Below are positions 63,863 through 64,000 of a stretch of 64,000 nucleotides of DNA, one piece after another. The stretch lies in NCBI GenBank assembly GCA_003693705.1, contig RBZT01000125.1, positions 248,001 to 312,000 on the forward strand, written 5' to 3'. The DNA comes from Polymyxa betae (lineage: Eukaryota; Endomyxa; Phytomyxea; Plasmodiophorida; Plasmodiophoridae). The notes under the pieces are model-generated. The model was not told where the DNA came from. It did not search any database and was given only the letters and a program-made list of their open reading frames with translations. Position 1 is the stretch's first letter. Each line of letters starts with the position of its first letter. The position numbers and the translations under genes were made by a program.

Positions 63863-64000
63863 ATGCGCCTGAAATTACACCAGCTCGACAGGAATAAGCA
63901 TGATGATATAGTAACGGCTGTCGACTGGACAGTTAGCAATGAGGCTTTATCTGTCTCAGATGATCGCAGATTGGTTCGCTGGTCTATAGATGGCTCATGC
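63863..64000 (+). CDS. IFT80: IFT80, 5' end only
   Basis: ATG 63863 starts MRLKLHQLDRNKHDDIVTA, then VDWTVSNEALSVSDDRRLVR and WSIDG, running out of the window. This matches the IFT80 N-terminus (MRLKI then a WD strand with SDD-x2-V-x-W). IFT80 is a WD40 subunit of intraflagellar transport complex B, needed to build cilia. Only the first 46 residues are visible, but the start and first WD repeat are characteristic. Confidence 0.8.
   Translation, partial: MRLKLHQLDRNKHDDIVTAVDWTVSNEALSVSDDRRLVRWSIDGSC

Overview
This is a gene-dense nuclear window from a flagellated, intron-rich protist. Nearly every recognisable gene is eukaryotic: paladin, USP7, insulysin, kanadaptin, SIRT6, GID4, a lamin, ADA3, a PIRH2-type E3, a ZnT-type zinc transporter, CacyBP, RPL39, AADAT, RRP43, NDUFAF7 and IFT80. 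Each is broken by short GT-AG introns; those I could place base by base are 44-77 nt and cluster near 50. Intergenic gaps are small, from 3 nt to about 1 kb, and some convergent genes share stop-codon bases. IFT80 and a repeat protein resembling axonemal microtubule proteins imply a cilium or zoospore stage. Two short CCCTAAA tracts hint at TTTAGGG-type telomeres. A CaaX-ended lamin outside animals, these telomere-like words and the tiny introns would fit a SAR-lineage zoosporic protist such as a phytomyxid rhizarian, but that placement is inference and I could not confirm it.

Layout. 0-5.5 kb (minus): a paladin-like protein with three inositol-phosphatase P-loops, running off the left edge, and a doubtful small gene. 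5.7-9.3 kb (minus): a RimK-type ATP-grasp ligase and a ubiquitin protease. 9.8-23.6 kb (mostly plus): USP7, a helical-repeat protein fused to an RsmC-type rRNA methyltransferase, a coiled-coil protein directly abutting an RBJ-type small GTPase, a small membrane protein (minus), and insulysin. 23.7-30.9 kb: kanadaptin and a WD40 protein (minus), an EF-hand protein and SIRT6 (plus), GID4 (minus). 31-38.3 kb: a weak multi-exon gene, the lamin (minus), ADA3 (plus), a PIRH2-like E3 (minus). 39-44 kb: a tandem pair of unrecognised nuclear-looking paralogues, a zinc transporter (minus), CacyBP and RPL39. 44-51 kb: unrecognised genes, AADAT, RRP43 (minus) and NDUFAF7. 51.7-56.9 kb (minus): one long gene encoding a membrane-anchored, internally duplicated coiled coil ending in a degenerate Aurora-like kinase domain. 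57-64 kb: an unrecognised gene, a large coiled-coil protein, an axonemal-type repeat protein, a small minus gene and the first exon of IFT80.

The genes do not form one pathway. Recurrent themes are ubiquitin control (two USPs, GID4, PIRH2, CacyBP), nuclear structure and chromatin (lamin, SIRT6, ADA3), mitochondrial biogenesis (NDUFAF7, possibly the RsmC fusion) and the cilium. The strongest novelty candidates are the lamin with rod, nuclear localisation signal, tail and C-L-I-M ending, and the coiled-coil/pseudokinase fusion. CDS coordinates below span exons plus introns unless exons are listed.
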